A stretch of 64,000 nucleotides of DNA, taken from contig CM034546.1 in NCBI GenBank assembly GCA_020055645.1, forward strand, positions 90,706,001 through 90,770,000, in the 5' to 3' direction. Source of the DNA: Tomocerus qinae (taxonomy: Eukaryota > Arthropoda > Collembola > Entomobryomorpha > Tomoceridae). Below are positions 37,401 to 50,100 of the stretch, one piece after another. The notes beneath the pieces were generated by a model. The model had not been told where the DNA came from. It saw only the letters and a program-made list of their open reading frames with translations, and did not search any database. Position 1 is the stretch's first letter. The number at the start of each line of letters is the position of its first letter. The position numbers and the translations under genes are program-made.

Positions 37401-40400
37401 GAGTTGTATGTAGTCAGTTGAGTGGGCTGTCTGATAGAAGATAGTGGGGGAACTTTGTAAGCAGAAAATACAATACAATACACTACTTAATGTACTCCTC
37501 ACAGTATGCTACACACTCCTACTAATGCTAATCTGAAGCAGCAGAAGGTAATCCTAATCCACATTCAAACTCCAAGGAAATTCAACAAAAGTGAAATAAA
37601 ACCTAAAGGAAAAGTCAGACAAGAAGAAACTACCAACAGCTCATTGTTACTTTTGTACAGAGAAAATCAGGACTTCTGTCACACGGGACACGACAATGCC
37701 CACAACAACACTACTAATATAATAGACATAAGTTTTTAATATCACTATAGGTCAATTTCGGGAAGATATTCCTAAAATATTCAATAGTCACATGACATAC
37801 TATAATACATTATGCAAGTCTTGTTATCGTTAAATAGAAATAATAGAATAGGCTATAGAAATCAAGTGATGCAAGATAGATAAAACGAAGGTACATATTT
37901 TTATGATAGAATTACTTTGACCACGATCAGGATTTATTTTTCATAATTGACTTCCTTATTCGAGTTGTACAGTATTATACAACAGACAATCAACGAAGAG
38001 ACATCATGAGTCTGTGTAAAGAGCTATAGTTTTGGTTGAGTGCGAGGAAAGGAAGGAAGAGTGAAATTGAGTATTATATAATAATAATATATAATAATAA
38101 TAAAGTAGGTAGGTTTAGTTGGATGAGAGGAATGAGTGTAGGGTCTGTGTGTTTCTGGTCCTGCGGGTGGGTGAGCTGAACTTTATACACTTTAGATATA
38201 GTTAATGACAAAATCAATAGAGTCATTCGTTCCTTTAGTGTATTAGCTTAGTTTAGTTTAGCTTAGTCATGTTGGGCCAGCGAGTGTAGTAGCTTAACTC
38301 TAGTTTTCTCTAGTCAGAGTGCAGTGGTCTGTTAACTGGTTGTATATGTACATCTGCCTAGCCGTGTCTGCTTTCTCTATCTGTACAATGTGGTTGGTGT
38401 TTTGTTCTGGCCGAAGAAGGAAGGTTTAGTCTTACTTAGCTTAGCCTAGACTAGCAATAGTACTTTAGCCGGGAGTTCTTACTGCTAATACTACTTACTT
38501 ACTTATGTCACTGTACTACATACGCTTAGGCCTGAAAGTGGATTCAGATTCAATCCACTCGACTCCTTCTTCTTTATGTACTTACGATAGGATTCTGTAT
38601 TGGAATTTAGGTACAACTCACTACATATAAGTACTACTTATACCAATGTCATATCTGATATAACTACTTGTGAGAGCCTAATTCCCCTTCTCGCCGAGCC
38701 AAGTGGAGTCTGTTAGTAGGACAGTAAGAATATAGTGGAGGAGTGCTTGGAGCTAAGGAAGAAAGTACAACAATAGCAGACAATGGAGAAAGGTTCAGTA
38801 TGTGTAGGTATGCACCGAGAGGCTTATGACTCCAGAGCGTGTGTGTGACTTTAGGACAGAAACGAATTGTCCTCCTCGTCTTGTCTCTTGTCTTGCTTCG
38901 TCACACCACACGATGACTTTAGCCATCTCTAAGACTTTCCCAGTTCTCATTGGATTACGACACTAAACTGTAAATGCATGAATGGGCAAAGCTTAGAAGC
39001 AATAATGACCGTGAGACTTATAGATTTTTGATCCGGACACGACGCCTCGGCTTTTCTGTTCTAATATGTCGTTATGTATTGTGCTCCAGACTTGGGGATC
39101 AATATGCAAGGCATAGCAGACTCTGGGACTATGCATGGTAATGTACAATGGGATTTCCTATGAGAAATCGAATTATGCAGAATGGATCAGGGGAATTCAC
39201 AATGACTTCCCTTCCCTCATCACAGCCAAGGAATGGAGCTACTTAAAGGAAATTCATTTTTCTCCACGGGACCAGCCAAATGAATTTTACATAAAGGAAA
39301 CATAGTGGACCCGCCAGCACCATATACACTAATAAGTAACTCCTACACTTCAACTAACTCATACTAACTTCAGGCCATCATCGACAAGCCATATACATAA
39401 TGCAGTATACAGGCATACTCGACAGTCGGAAAGCAATTTATGCACAACACACAACTTTAAATTTACCCTTCCTATAAACCGAGTCTGGGGGATGATTTAC
39501 AATCTTACATTACTTGCACTCCTTTTCATTTCGGTTTATTATTTATCTTCATTATCATATCTTCAGGCAAACAACAACCTTGTCGTTCTGCCTATAACTT
39601 AAACATCGTATTATCGAATTATCGATTCCTGATTGCACTGAAACATTTAGTGTCATCCTACTCGAGTTGTGGTAACCGTTTAAAATGATGCAACTTCAAA
39701 TTGCAACGAATTATTGAAGCTAATGCCTCAGTATTTATAGTATATAAATACTTACTTATACTGAATGTTTCAATTGTCACATGCATGCTTTGTGCAGTGC
39801 TCCGCCTCCGGCATAATATTCCCATCGCCATCCGCTATTGCGATGCGATATTGGGAGTACAGAGTTTCGCCATGAAAATGACAGGAAACATGGGAAAGCA
39901 AAGAGAATCAAATTCACATGTCATTTTAGGAACTGTCGACAACTCATAAACGTCATTGCCTCATTTTCATTAGTTTACTTCTCTTCACCATTTCCCTCTG
40001 TTAAACGCACAATAAATATGGTAATGCCTATTTTATTGCTTACACTGCAGACATAATAGAAGGGCTGAGCCACGAAAGCCGAGTGAACAAAATTATGCCG
40101 TTGAGTGATATTTACACAATTACTGTTGCATGAGTAGGTACCTAAATACGTACACAGAGTATGTAGGTATATAGTGGCGTAGCTAATAATAGTAGCACTT
40201 ATCTACCTCGTATTTAGCATGTAATACTTAATTTAGTTTATCATCAGAAACGAAAGGCCATGTTTCAATAGAAGAAAGAGAATCATCAGAGAGTGCTAGC
40301 TGTATTATCCTGTAGGATGTCTATCTTGTGTCTGTATAGGTTGAGTCTGCTCTAAATTAAATGGAACCCGACAAAGTAGGTTAGTAGATGAATAATTTAT

Positions 40401-42839
40401 TTACTAAGAGAAATAATTGAATGTAAGAGTCGAGTTGTCGCCTGTCGTTGGCTCGACCTCAATGCAATTCTCCACTTATTCATTAGTTTTCTTGCAAAAT
40501 TCAACAATAGGGTCTTTGCAAAGAGGAAGAATGAGTATCCTTTACAGTGGTATTGGAATAATGAATGTAGCAAACTAACCCTTTAATTTAGATTCAATTG
40601 TTTGTTTTCCAGTTCACTTGAAAGTAGTGCAGTCGTGTAGTAGTGTGTTTAGAATGTAGATTGGAGACTCGTCTAGAGACGAAAAGTACCTAACACGAAT
40701 AAGTAGTTGGTTGTTTCTATTGCCTAAAGTAGAATGTAGGTAGTTGTATATGTAGTCATGTGCCATTAGTTCTTGTCGGAACACTAATTTTTCTCTTGGT
40801 GGTTCTTTCTCGTCTTTCTAATTGTAAATTCTTTGAGAAATTATAATGGAATGGGTTCGCTAAAAGAAAAGTACAAGATGTGGAGTGTGTCGTTTCTACC
40901 AGTTTGTATTAACACTGCACTGTGCACTTAGGGGTATAAAAGGTGTGGGGGAAAGCCCACAGACATTTTTATTACGGAAGGAAAAGTCGGGAAAGGATGG
41001 CTAAAGAAGTTGTAGAAAATTTATAACCTCTCATTAAACGGGAGTAAAGTAATAGTGAGACCGAAGACTTTCCGAGGGTTACATACATTATAGGGCAATC
41101 TAATTATATTCAGGCAGGAGACAGGAAAAGGACCAAGAGACACTGTAAACTCCAAACATGACTTGGCAATGCTTGCATAGGATTTCCTTTATAGATCTGA
41201 AGCAGAGGAGGATATACTATAAAAGATACTATAGACCAACTAAATAGCTCCTCTCTGGCTTGCTCTCGCCTACAAACAAACAACGTAAATGTATCCTGCT
41301 CGACTCTCTCTCTGCCTGGTTCGCTCAAAGTCGTAATTACCACCATTACTCGGCTCTTTCCATTTCACTTCAAGCAGGGTGCAATAGAACTAGCTAATTA
41401 GTAATTAGTGAAGCTTATTGAATCTCATTTAATCCAATTATCTTAGTATGCATACAAATTATGATCACAGTAGCACTACGCAATCCAATGTAGGTAACCT
41501 AATGTCAACATTCGAATGGAAACAGTCACTCCTATACCTCGCGATACGATCTTCTTTAATCTTTGTCGATAGATAACAGGACAGGAAAGGCAAAACAAAT
41601 GCACACACACATAAATTACTAACACTGCCTGCCATGAAAATAATTAATGTACTATTAGAAACGAGATGGTCTTGCAACTTGATACGATAACACAGCCAGT
41701 AATTACTTTTACATATTTTACAGCTCGTTCCATTCCAGGAAAGCAAAACTATCATATCCCTTCAATAAATCAATGCGTGCAGGGAAGTACGTTTTGCCTT
41801 GGCACATGCACTGGAAATTGTCATCCCATCGACAAATAATACTGCTCCTTGAATTCCTAGACCAGGTCACACTAATTAAAGCAGTATGAAAGGCTCTTTC
41901 CTAACATTGTCGTAATTGTAGCGAAGAAAAGTTAGTTTGGCACTAAGTGCAAGAGCTATCTTCTTGTTATTATTAATAATTGGCGAGTTGAATGGCGAAA
42001 GTTGCGAAACAAACAAGCTGGCAAATCCTCCGAGTCATTACATAGAACATTGCCATTTCTAAAAGAGAAAATGGCTCAATTTAGACAACGCTATGTCTTC
42101 CAAGGCGTCTTTCTTTTCACAAACTTCACTAAGGATTTATTTATTATCTGCACTTAGCGTACGTTCATATAATCGTTATTTTCATACTGGAATCTACGCT
42201 GCTATGGACTCTACTACTGCAAGTTCTACTGTTATGATAAGTCATCCTATAATAAGACTTCCTATGTGGAAAGTATGGCAGTCAAAATAAATGCATATAA
42301 ATGTAATCGTAACCATCATACTCCTAATACAAAAAGCTCCATCAACTCAAAGCGGATCCTACATAAACCTTCTTTTTTATGCTGCGAACAGATTATCTGG
42401 GAGCTGAAATTTGCAATAATTCCACTTTAGTACTTGACTACTACTGCATAACTGTAACTCACGCATGTAAATACCATAAAACATTCAAATAAAAATAATA
42501 CAATTGAGTGGAATGAGATAAACAACATGACAAAACGTTTCTGGGTTACGGGTATGCAACAAAAATACCATTTCGCTATGCACAGAGCGGTAAGGAACAG
42601 AAAATGGAGAGAGTGAGTTTTATGCGTTAGAGTGCTTTACGGTTCGTAACAGTTCATAAAAACTTAGTTTATATGTAGACAGTCGTTCGGCCTGAATTAT
42701 AACGGCTAATGTACATACATACTAATACCTATAGTCTTGACGTAATGTAATCTACGAGCTGTATCCTTTATTCTCGAAATTTTACATGGGAAATCAAAGG
42801 GAAGTGTACAGCATCATATACTGAGATACATAAATATAT
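28427..42839. other. Non-coding stretch, no recognised gene
   Basis: This is about 14.4 kb of intronic or intergenic DNA. The longest frame (164 codons, plus strand, 35,159-35,653) has no domain, a composition dominated by translated CT-rich sequence, and no splice context. No RNA gene or complete transposon is seen apart from a short AT microsatellite at ~38,073. Confidence 0.55.
38073..38104. repeat. AT-rich microsatellite
   Basis: Interrupted (AAT)n/(TA)n tract. Confidence 0.7.
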
Positions 42840-43008
42840 GTCGTAGACTGGGAGGGAAAGGTGACTGGGAGGGATATAATGTCCCTCTCCGTCTAGACTG
42901 GGTGGGATATCTCTGTACCGCTAGCGGTACCGAACCATGAGGTTTCCGACTGGGAGGGATAGGTTGTAAAGGATTGATATGAATGATTCTACGTGTATAA
43001 GTGCCACA

Positions 43009-43260
43009 ACTATCGCAGATTTTAGGTTACTCTTACAGGTTTTATTCATTGTAATCATTATTTTCTACAATATTCATAAATGTTAAGTATATTGGACATT
43101 TTGCGTCAGTCTTAATTAAATCATAATTTATTACTATCGCAGATTTTAGGTCACTCTTACATTTTTTATTCATTGTAATCATTATTTTCTATAATATTTA
43201 TAAATATTCAGTATATTACCCTTTTTGTATCAGTGACAATTAAATCATAAATTATTAAGT
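43009..43260. repeat. Direct 124-bp duplication in the left foldback arm
   Basis: The unit beginning ACTATCGCAGATTTTAGGT starts at 43,009 and again at 43,133. The same pair recurs inverted in the right arm (about 43,500-43,821). Confidence 0.8.
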
Positions 43261-43686
43261 CAAGATTGACAGTCAAATGGTTAAGTAGATTACGCTGCTA
43301 TTGCGGAAATTCCATTTTGTCTTATTAAAAAAAGTAAATTTAAATGAAACTCACTTCCCTAACCCACAAAATAGCAACCTCTATGTAATTCAGGTTATAG
43401 CTCTTCATAGTAAATGTAAACCTTGCTGAAAGTGATACTTCCACACGCTCTTAGACTTACTTTACTACCAACAAACGTAGCATAGCAGTGTAACATACTT
43501 AACCATTTGAATTCCAATCTTGACTTAATAAATTATGATTTAATTATGACTGATACAAAAAATGCAATATTATAATTAATATTTATGAATATTATTGAAA
43601 ATAAGGATTACAATAAATAAAAAATGTAAGAGTGACCTAAAATCTGCGATAGTAATAAATTATGATTCAATTATGACATACAAAGA

Positions 43687-43742
43687 GTGCAATATCAAGA
43701 TTCGTCTAAACGAATCTATATAGACGAATCTTGGTGCAATAT
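43687..43742. mobile_element. 38-bp hairpin insertion with 9-bp flanking duplication
   Basis: Within the right foldback arm, GTGCAATAT occurs at 43,687-43,695 and 43,734-43,742. The 38 bp between them (43,696-43,733) begin CAAGATTCGTCTA and end with its exact reverse complement. The left arm has no counterpart, so this is an insertion into one arm. It looks like a minimal transposon end pair or a templated end-joining insert. Confidence 0.7.
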
Positions 43743-43997
43743 ACTTAACATTTATGAATATTGTAGAAAATAATGATTACAATGAATAAAACCTGTAAGA
43801 GTAACCTAAAATCTGCGATAGTTGTGGCACTTATACACATAGAATCATTCATATCAATCCTTTACAACCTATCCCTCCCAGTCGGAAACCTCATGGTTCG
43901 GTACCGCTAGCGGTACAGAGATATCCCACCCAGTCTAGACGGAGAGGGACATTATATCCCTCCCAGTCACCTTTCCCTCCCAGTCTACGACATATAT

Positions 43998-46090
43998 GTG
44001 TAATGTATACGAATGGCTAGTAATTGCAAGGAGTATCCAGACGTGAGGAGAAGGGATGATGGGGCAGAGAAAGTGAATGAAAAGAGTTCATACATCTTTT
44101 GCTTTGAAATCTTCACTGTGAAACGAGTTTATTCGTAGCTGTACTACTTTCTTATAAATAGAAGGAGAGTACAGAGTGAGTACTTAAACACAGAGAGCTG
44201 AATGCTGTAAAAACGATAAGAGTGTCTTTTGAAAGAATGCACTTCATTCTTGGTGGGAGATAGGGAGAAGTCATAATATATTGAGCTAATGTAATGTATA
44301 GTTAGTCGTGTCCTCTGCTCTTGCTCTGACTTGACTTGAGTCGACTTGACTTGTTCTGACAGGGCAGTTCTGCTTAAACTTCACTTTAGCGATATAGTGC
44401 TACTTACATGCTACATAAGACCAAAATACTATAATAGCACGCCTTTCCCTGTCCTCCTCTGGCCCCCTTCCAATAGAAATTAATGACTGTGATTATGTGG
44501 GATTTATTTAAAGAGACACTCTTTCACGATAAATTTATGGGGCTTATTATCTTCTTTTTAGGAGAAAGAATCTTAACTTCTGATGCTCTCCTTTCCCTTC
44601 CTATCCTAGACAAGAAAAGTCAACTCACAAGGCACTCTTACCTCAGTGAATCAACCGCCACTCTGCTACACTCAACTTTGCTCATATTCTACGAAATTAT
44701 TAATACATTAATGATAATTGCCATTGCACTAGTAAAAATATTAAGATTCACTTAGCTTAAGAGTTTTCCAGTACGTAGAAAATTGTACACTGTTAAAATC
44801 AACGGAAAAAGTTTTTTTTATCATGGGATAGTTCAATATTCAATTTTATTAGGTTGATTAATATTACCAAGTTTAGGCATATAATTGCGTTTTCCGTAAT
44901 TTTTGGCAATAGCATATTCCGGTACAGGTTGGTGGGTTACAAGTTTGGAAGTTGGTGATCGGGGATTCATTAATGAATTTCATTCTCCCACACAATTCGT
45001 TTGCACTGTGATTGCAAGTCAGTCTAGGTTGTTCTGGCCTTAGTGTAACTACTACAAGATGGAAGAAAACACAACAGGAAATGTGGAGAAAGCGACATGT
45101 TCTGAGGACGTAAATAGTGAAATATTGCTCAAGTTTGGGTTCGAGTTCAGTGTTTGGTCATTTGGCCACGCGGAAAGCGAAAACAAGATTTGTGTACGTC
45201 CTTTTCCTTCCTCATATCTCCACAGTTGCAATGGTATGTTACTCTAGAGGTCTTAACTACTTTTCTGTGCAGTTACATCTATGTGGTTGATTCCTGCGTA
45301 TATCTACACTTTATAAAATCCGATATATTAATGCTATAGAAAAGAGTTGGTGGTAGTAGAAAAAGTATATCAGAGTTGAGGTTCGGGTTGACTGGCTCAG
45401 CTGTCTCTGTCGGCTGCTTTGTTCATATCCCACTTACAAACTCTGCTGCACTGGACCTGACTGAAGAATGGAGTGTAAGTATATTGACCAAATGTAATGT
45501 ATTCCCTTTGTGTATCTTTATAAGTGGAGGATACATATGTATCTAACTAAATATCAGGTCTTTCTCCAGCGACAGTCAAGTCTGAAAATCTAACAAAGCT
45601 CCCTATGCAACTGAAACAACATAGACAGAGAGAGCGAGACAAAGTTTATTAAATGTTTTTGCCTTTGATTACATAGACCAGACAACACCACACCCTCCAA
45701 CTACAAAATACTCGGACAATTCCAAAATCCAATACACTACAAAGCTACACTAGTAAAACGAACTGTCTCATGAGGTTTCCCTCCATTTACCAAAGACAAC
45801 TACATCTGCAAATGACTTCAGTATTTCATTCTGCAAAAAATGCAACATCATTAAAACTCAGGGGTCAACACTCTCCCATAAACATTTGCACTAAACATCC
45901 CATTTAGAACAGCACCTAATATATTTCACATGCAGATAATATTCCTTTTCAACTTGTCAAAACTTTTAATCCATATTTTTAACAAGAACTTCCTAATTAG
46001 ATGGAGAAAAACACAACGATAAGCATTTTGAGCTGAATCTACCTCTACAGAAGTTTATTTGCAATATTAATATGCATTATAATTAGTACT
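43998..46090. other. Non-coding stretch between two non-autonomous elements
   Basis: No supported gene. It contains a short GACTT-type imperfect tandem at 44,328-44,353 and a possible small plus-strand first exon at 45,059 that is listed separately. Confidence 0.5.
45059..45247 (+). other. Short open frame of unknown meaning
   Basis: This is a 62-codon frame starting MEENTTGNVEKATCSEDVNS. Its composition is less repetitive than most local frames. A TCAGTC initiator-like hexamer lies 40 bases upstream (45,019-45,024), and a phase-0 GTACGT donor-like site occurs within it after ...ENKIC. No domain or relative is recognised. It could be a first exon of a plus-strand gene, but may well be chance. 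Confidence 0.15.
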
Positions 46091-46093
46091 TTA
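46091..46093. repeat. Possible TTA target duplication, left
   Basis: TTA abuts the element and recurs at 47,126-47,128. Three bases is weak evidence by itself. Confidence 0.4.
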
Positions 46094-46417
46094 AGCGTGG
46101 TACACAGATAGTGAGCGAAATGCAGTTTCTAAGGCAAATTTTCTCAGAGGGGGGAAAAATTAAAATTTCGCCGTCAATTCATTTTGTCGGTACACACTTC
46201 GTCAATTTTCGCCTGTGAAATCAAAATATTCATTTCGCCAAAGTGAAAATCATGAATTTCGCCACCTCGGTAGCGTGAAAAGAGAACCATATTTTCGCCG
46301 TGAAATATCATAGAATAGTATTGTTACATGGTTACGGTAACCAAATACTTGATGGGTGGGTGGTTCATTCTTTTCGAGTTCAAACTTTTCAAATGTATCA
46401 CATACATCAAGATGCCT

Positions 46418-46623
46418 CCATTACAAGGTGAAGACATAGGGGGATATTCCCCGAGTTTGCACCCAATTCGAATTCTACCTTTACTGCCACAGAGGAGTAA
46501 GCACTCAAACCGAAAGTAACCATGGTTATTTGGTTTGGGTGCCTACCTCTCTGTGGTAGAAAGTAAATACGGATTGGGTGCAAAAATCCGGGAAACCCCC
46601 TCTATATCTGCACCTGGTAATGG
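46418..46623. repeat. Nested ~105-bp imperfect palindrome
   Basis: Arms of about 105 bp meet at CCATGG (46,520-46,525). The left arm starts CCATTACAAGGTG and the right arm ends with the reverse complement of CCATTACCAGGTG. They share TTTGCACCCAAT and GCCACAGAG-type blocks. Pairing is roughly 80% by eye. A further ATCAAGATGCCTC block just outside the left arm reappears inverted near 46,665, after a ~35-bp unpaired stretch. Confidence 0.8.
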
Positions 46624-46760
46624 GGTTGATTAAACAAATACGTTACTATAGAGTGACAAATTCGAGGCATCTTGACATACATATTGCCGTCGATTGTGAA
46701 GTATGGTAATCTATCCCAAGAAGTGTGATAAAAATGCACTTCATTTTGGTAAATGATTAT

Positions 46761-46832
46761 CGGAGTCGACACATGTAAAAGTGCCTAGATTATGACGTCA
46801 TAGTTCAGATACTTTTACACGTGTCTACCCCG
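46761..46832. repeat. Hairpin centred on TGACGTCA
   Basis: An imperfect palindrome of at least 58 bp (core 46,768-46,825) with ends GACACATGTAAAAGT and ACTTTTACACGTGTC and the self-complementary TGACGTCA in the centre (46,793-46,800). It lies inside the MITE-like element. Confidence 0.75.
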
Positions 46833-47128
46833 GCATTGTGGTTGTCTAGAAACTATCCCTTGGTCTGGCTGGGAGCCGCACTACGGTTTAGTCGTGCAAG
46901 GCTCTAGACAAGCATTGTGGTACTAATAAGGTGACTTGAAAGCTGTGAATATCTAAACCCAAAATCTGTTCTTTCTAATTAGCTGCCATGATCTGTGTAC
47001 TAGGTGATGGAAAACTGATATCCGGTTTGATATTTCGAGTCGGCGAAAATTTTTTGTCACCATGACGCAGTTAAAATTTCGACTCGGAATTGATGGTAGC
47101 GAAATTTCGATCTGTGTACTAGGCTTTA

Positions 47129-50100
47129 CTTGGTGTTTATTAACAAAGTGAATTAAAATAGATGGTTACTTCAATTGTTTAAATAATATTTACGTAAATT
47201 AAATATTGTGCGCCATAGAATGGAATGAAAAGGCGGAGACATATCTGGCGATTACTCAACTCTGCAAATTTACTCGGATGTTTATGTTAATAGAGCTGTA
47301 AAATATAAGATTATTTTATTATTCTCTTTCTCCGTGTTCAAAGAAACCTTAATTCGTTTCGCTTTGATATATAACTTATTACACAATAAGATTATACTTT
47401 TGGAGTTCGAGAGTTGTAGAGCAATGACAATTTGACAGACTACATACAAATAGGTAAGCGGAAGGAGCTAGTTAATAAACCTTTAGATACTTACCTACTT
47501 CTGTGTAATCTAATCTTATGTAATGAGGACGCAACATTGCAGAACTGAGCTATGGCTGAACTTTGGACAGAATTTCATCACTTCAATCCAGTTTAGCCCG
47601 CTCTGGTTGAGTTTTCTAAGTTTTATATATTATTTCCTTTCGTCTCATGTCCTCTGCGTCTTAGTTATTAAGTTGCTTAGGCATTCATTTATTCATTCAT
47701 TTATAATGTGAGTGAAAGAGTGTGGAGGAGGAAGAGGATATCTGAAGGAAAGGAATAAACCACTCGAGTGGCAAATGTGATTACTACCCAACCTTAGAAA
47801 AGCCATAATAAGTTAGTAAAATGCACTCTACTTCCCTTTCTTCTAATCTCTCTTCCTCCTACTCAGCTTCTCACATACATTTCGTACCTACCTACCTAAC
47901 ACTGCGAACAAATATTCTCCAAAAGTAATACAAAGTTTATGAAAATACGATTCAATAGACTGACTATTCATAAACTTCACCTCTTTCCCAGCATCGAAGT
48001 CTATCTGGGATTAAAATGAGTTTGCTAATGCATATATAAATCACAAAACTATGTATGTACATTTAATTAAGTAAATGCGGACTTGCTTGCGTATCTTCTA
48101 TTTAGCTCTACTTTTATTACACACAGCCAATTTTTACACACAAAATGGTAATAATTATAGTGCATAGCAAGAAATATCCCGAAGTCTACAAATCTCCCTC
48201 GCAGTAGATTAAAGTTGCTAAAATTAGAAAATTATTGGTTATACAGAAAAGATAGGGCTAGACTATAATTGGTTATGATTCTGCTATAACAGTAGAAAAG
48301 TTTGTTGGTTTGGGGATGTAGGATGTTTAGTGATGCAGGTTCTTGGCACACAGAGGGAAGGTAATATAGAGCTTAGGAGTGGTAGGTGGTGTTAGTTAGG
48401 AACTAAAAGATATTAAAGTAAAACGTCATAATCAGTGTTTGCCTGCATGCATTAAGTTGCTCACAATCAGAAAACTTGTGAAGTGAACAGAGATATTATT
48501 TTCCACTTGGACTATTTAACAACTTTCACCAGGAGAAGTTTTAAAGTTGACATGACATTCACTACGTTTTCACCGTGTGCAGTCTTTCTGTGCTTATGCA
48601 CATCGGACGTCTTCTCTTCTTATTGCTCTGAATATATTAGAAAATCTGTCTTTATGTTCGCATAAGCCCTCACTTATTCCTTAGTCTTAGGTAATAATAT
48701 GGAAGGGAAATAAGAGTCAAGCGACAGTAAAGGACGGGGCAGACTATAAGACACAAAAATAAATTGTTTTATTATCGCCGTATCTGTCCTTTTCCCTTTC
48801 CACTTGGTTAAACTCTTGTCTTGCCAGCAGAGAAACTTAATCTGTATTTCCAATTTTCTGGTATTATCTTATGCCCTAATGTCCTACGTCTTTGTGGACG
48901 ATGCATACTAAATCTAAACAGCCTACCAATGAATCTATTTATTTAGCATTATTACACTACAAAACTATTTTAACAAAAACACAATGAAGTATTTATTTTT
49001 GTATAAATTAATTAATGAATGTATACAGTAGAATCATTCTCAGTTTAAGTATTGTGTATTTAAAACTACTAAGCATACATTGTATTCCGTATCCTCAATG
49101 CGTATTTGATAGTACAAAGTTACACTGTCAAAGAATGTCCAAACTTTTCCCTCATGCACTCAACTCCCAACTTTTTCTTTTTACACCCGAAGAAAATCTT
49201 CCGACATGTAAAATTGGAACAAGTACCTATTTACTACTACGGAGAGAGGTTCAATGTTGCTAAGTTTTACAATCTATTATTTGCACATTGGTGATTTTCG
49301 GTGTGTCATTGTCAATTTCCTTCCTGAAATAAAGTCCTGCACCTTATTATTCTACAGTCAAAAGAGGCAAAGTTGTAAGTAAGTAGTGTTGCAAGTTTTA
49401 AGACAATAGGGACACCAATAGAATATACAGGACAACGATCCAAAACGACTGCTTTTCGATATTATTCTACCGTTCTATATTCCTTTCTAAGATAGTTTAC
49501 TTTATCTAAACATGGAAATTTATTCAGACTGTGACTCCTCTGTTTCTGAGCACGTACAACTTTACTTTGCAATACTTCAACTAGACTGTCGTGTCCTGTT
49601 CGCTAATACTCTTTTCGTCCACTACACACTACTGCACAATGCTATTATTTAAACAGCATGTATAGGTACACTCTCTAGCATTGGAGGCATTACCATAAGA
49701 TGTATAGTTAACCAATTTCAATTGCAAAGCATAAGTAAATACTTGATCTCATTATTTATGTGGAGATTAATTACACAATCCCTCAATCCTAACTCAAATC
49801 CTACACTACTGCGCTAAACATTTTCGGTTTTTATACCACTGTGTATATTCGCAAAAAACATTCAAGGAGAAAGGAAGATTAAGAAAACAGACACAACTTC
49901 TAAAATCCAAATCACATACAAGGGAAATCCCCTGTTATCCTAGAGAGAGTGAAAATGTACAGAATATATATTGACAATGAGTGTGAATTAGTTGTCATTC
50001 GTGAACAGTTTTGTTCATGTCGACCGGACTTGGTGTAATAACATCTTACTTGGCAATTCACGATGTATGCCAGGATACTTTACCAGATTTACATAGAGAA

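Larger units (their letters stand above)
42840..43991. mobile_element. Foldback element with long inverted arms
   Basis: This ~1,150-bp unit begins GTCGTAGACTGGGAGGG and ends with its reverse complement. The outer ~260 bp of each arm pair with one visible mismatch. Inner arms extend to about 43,308 on the left and 43,480 on the right with lower identity, leaving a loop of ~170 bp. Each arm carries four GACTGGG(A/T)GGG motifs (left arm at 42,846, 42,863, 42,896 and 42,948), a 16-bp GTACCGCTAGCGGTAC palindrome, and two direct copies of a ~124-bp unit. Flanks are ATATAT on both sides, so the target duplication (for example TA or a longer AT run) is ambiguous. No transposase frame is present, so it is non-autonomous; the superfamily is not identified. 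Confidence 0.85.
46094..47125. mobile_element. MITE-like element with subterminal motif array
   Basis: This 1,032-bp unit has ends AGCGTGGTACACAGAT and, inverted, AGCCTAGTACACAGAT (two mismatches in 16), flanked by TTA on both sides. The left subterminal region holds five TTTCGCC copies (46,166, 46,207, 46,233, 46,257, 46,293); the right has an inverted copy at 47,042 and related GCGAAATTTCG. Arrays like this often bind transposase in hAT, Mutator or Harbinger-type elements. A TTA/TAA duplication would fit PIF/Harbinger, but this is inference. No transposase frame is present. Two further palindromes are nested inside. Confidence 0.7.

Noticed and set aside
44328..44353. GACTT-type short tandem
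   Set aside because: Too short and imperfect to be more than local simple sequence.
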